From contig CAYJGC010000039.1 of NCBI GenBank assembly GCA_964369725.1, positions 1-15,782 on the forward strand: a stretch of DNA of 15,782 bases, given 5' to 3'. The notes under the pieces are model-generated. The model did not search any database and had not been told where the DNA came from. It saw only the letters and a program-made list of their open reading frames with translations. This DNA is from Paraeggerthella sp964369725. Lineage in GTDB: Bacteria; Actinomycetota; Coriobacteriia; Coriobacteriales; Eggerthellaceae. Numbering within the stretch: position 1 is the first letter of the stretch; every line of letters starts with the position of its first letter. Shown here piece after piece: positions 14,453 to 15,782 of the stretch. A program made the translations under genes and the position numbers.

Positions 14453-15736
14453 TTAACTACGCTTTCTTCGGGCTCGGAAGACAGCCATAGGCTCAAGGCG
14501 AACGCCTTGTTTGTTTGCACTTATCGCCAAATTGCCTTGGATGTTTGCCACATAGCCACCTTTAGGCAATGACTCTTCCCAGCCAGCCAATACAGCATCA
14601 ACTGACGCCGCTTCGATGCGCGCTTCATGGCCTAAAATAGCTTGCAGAATCCTCACAACACCGCGTCGCTGCAAAGGTAGCGGCTGCTTGCCAAAAGCGG
14701 GCGCAAAAACGCAGCCTTCTTCCACTTCAGGGGCGCAACCTTCGAGCTGCTCAATCCAGGTAACTTCAGCAGAAACAAGATTGTCCACCATGTCTTCTAA
14801 CATATCGTCTTCGTCTGCAATAAGATTCATGGTGCGTGCCAATACATTCATAAGTTGGGGATTTCGCTGTTGAGCCAGCGGTACTATTTCATGACGCACA
14901 TACGCCCGAAAACGATCGGTGTGAGCGTTGGTAGCATCTTCTCGCCACAATTTACCCTCTGCATCACATACAACCTCAAGCCCCGTGCGCTCACGCTCAT
15001 CAATATAGGCGCGCAACTCATCTCGAGAAACGTCCATAAGCGGACGTACCACCGGACCATTGCGATACAGCATTGAACGAAAACCACCAGGTCCCGTACC
15101 TACGATAGAGCGCATATAGAAGTTCTCTACACGATCATTAACGGTGTGCGCAGTCAAAATACGTCCCTGAACAAGCGGAGTTGAAGAGTGAAAACAGAGA
15201 CTTTCAAGGGCAGTATCGGCTGCAAGATAACGCTCTCGGCGCGCAACAGCTTCTATATTTTCGCCTGTTCTTGCAGCTTCGCCCGCTATATCTATCTCGC
15301 ACGAAAACAAAGGGATGTCGAGCAACGCAGCTAACTCACCCACAAAACGCGCATCAGCTTCGGCAGCTTCTCCGCGCAACTGGTGGTTAACATGCAACAT
15401 CGCCAAAGGCCCCAACAATCCTTCATCATGCAATTGACGTGCCAAATAAGCAAGTGCGGTTGAATCAGAACCGCCTGAAACCATAAGCAATACGGGAGTT
15501 TCTTCATCTGCCAACAATCGCTCCGACAGCGCTGTCTTTACCTTCTTCAAGAGCCCTTCAGATGTCCCGGGCACCTCGGCATTTTTCGCCTCATTAGTTT
15601 CAGTGTTGCCGCGGTTGCTTTTTATCTTTTGTTCACTCTTCTCAAGCTTCACTTCGACTTCACTCACTATGCTCTCCTTTAACCAACAAGCAAATTCTTC
15701 TGGGTTTTCGCTATTATAAACTTTTGTAGACACCAT
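14453..15736 (-). CDS. tilS: tRNA(Ile)-lysidine synthetase
   Basis: TilS converts the wobble cytidine of the CAU-anticodon tRNA(Ile) to lysidine using ATP and lysine, so that AUA is read as isoleucine; it is essential in most bacteria. The 427 residues include the PP-loop SGGSDS (87–92), HVNHQLRGEAAEADARFV (115–132), AHTVNDRVENFYMRSIVGTG (196–215, a divergent form of the common HHxDDQxET segment) and DATNAHTDRFRAYVRHEIVP (267–286). A shorter C-terminal domain follows. A polar, charged N-terminal extension of about 75 residues precedes the catalytic domain, which is unusual. The ATG at 15736 is followed directly by a GTG, and AGGG two to five bases upstream fits the GTG slightly better. Internal GTG codons near residues 24–29 are further options. 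It is the first gene of the minus-strand run tilS–maf–hpt–ftsH–folP/K. Confidence 0.93.
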   Translation of the reverse strand: MVSTKVYNSENPEEFACWLKESIVSEVEVKLEKSEQKIKSNRGNTETNEAKNAEVPGTSEGLLKKVKTALSERLLADEETPVLLMVSGGSDSTALAYLARQLHDEGLLGPLAMLHVNHQLRGEAAEADARFVGELAALLDIPLFSCEIDIAGEAARTGENIEAVARRERYLAADTALESLCFHSSTPLVQGRILTAHTVNDRVENFYMRSIVGTGPGGFRSMLYRNGPVVRPLMDVSRDELRAYIDERERTGLEVVCDAEGKLWREDATNAHTDRFRAYVRHEIVPLAQQRNPQLMNVLARTMNLIADEDDMLEDMVDNLVSAEVTWIEQLEGCAPEVEEGCVFAPAFGKQPLPLQRRGVVRILQAILGHEARIEAASVDAVLAGWEESLPKGGYVANIQGNLAISANKQGVRLEPMAVFRARRKRS

Positions 15737-15782
15737 CGCCCTAAAACCAAAATTCTATTGTTTGCGTCGTTAAACAAAACTG

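Overview
The window looks like a chromosomal housekeeping stretch from a bacterium of the Coriobacteriia (Actinomycetota), probably an Eggerthellales member of unusually moderate GC such as a Cryptobacterium-like organism. This is inferred from the gene order tilS–(maf)–hpt–ftsH–folP/folK, the protein style and a roughly mid-40s to 50% GC by eye. It is not proven, and a 16S or marker-gene search would settle it. I see no rRNA, tRNA, CRISPR array, insertion sequence or phage gene.

Left block, minus strand (1–3477): a compact cluster reading right to left. It starts with a 46-residue single-span membrane protein, followed by trkH (potassium channel subunit), a membrane-anchored OB-fold protein of unknown function, and rsgA (30S assembly GTPase, cut by the window edge). 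The last three genes are 1 to 14 bases apart and look co-transcribed. No TrkA/KtrA regulatory subunit lies in the window.

Middle block, plus strand (3668–6502): a CodB-like cytosine/purine permease with a strong -10 box, a hairpin-rich leader and a clear intrinsic terminator, then a solitary fabH. fabH sits behind a 39-bp near-perfect palindrome. Its core matches the FabT operator known from fatty-acid synthesis genes of Lactobacillales, and it overlaps the predicted transcription start. This is the most striking non-coding signal in the window.

Right block, minus strand (6605–15736): tilS, maf, hpt, ftsH, a folP–folK fusion, a MATE-family efflux transporter and bioY, all read right to left. 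ftsH and folP–folK overlap by four bases. A candidate BirA operator with the standard 33-bp geometry lies upstream of bioY, which fits biotin-responsive control of biotin uptake. fabH and bioY converge on a 10-bp inverted repeat.

Functionally, the window combines fatty-acid initiation (FabH) and biotin import (BioY, whose vitamin serves acetyl-CoA carboxylase), folate synthesis (FolP–FolK), purine salvage (Hpt), base import (CodB-like), tRNA and ribosome maturation (TilS, RsgA), membrane protein quality control (FtsH), nucleotide sanitation (Maf) and ion/drug transport (TrkH, MATE). No wholly new multi-gene system is evident. The most interesting items are the two operator-like sites, the small membrane protein beside trkH, and the uncharacterised doubly anchored OB-fold protein.
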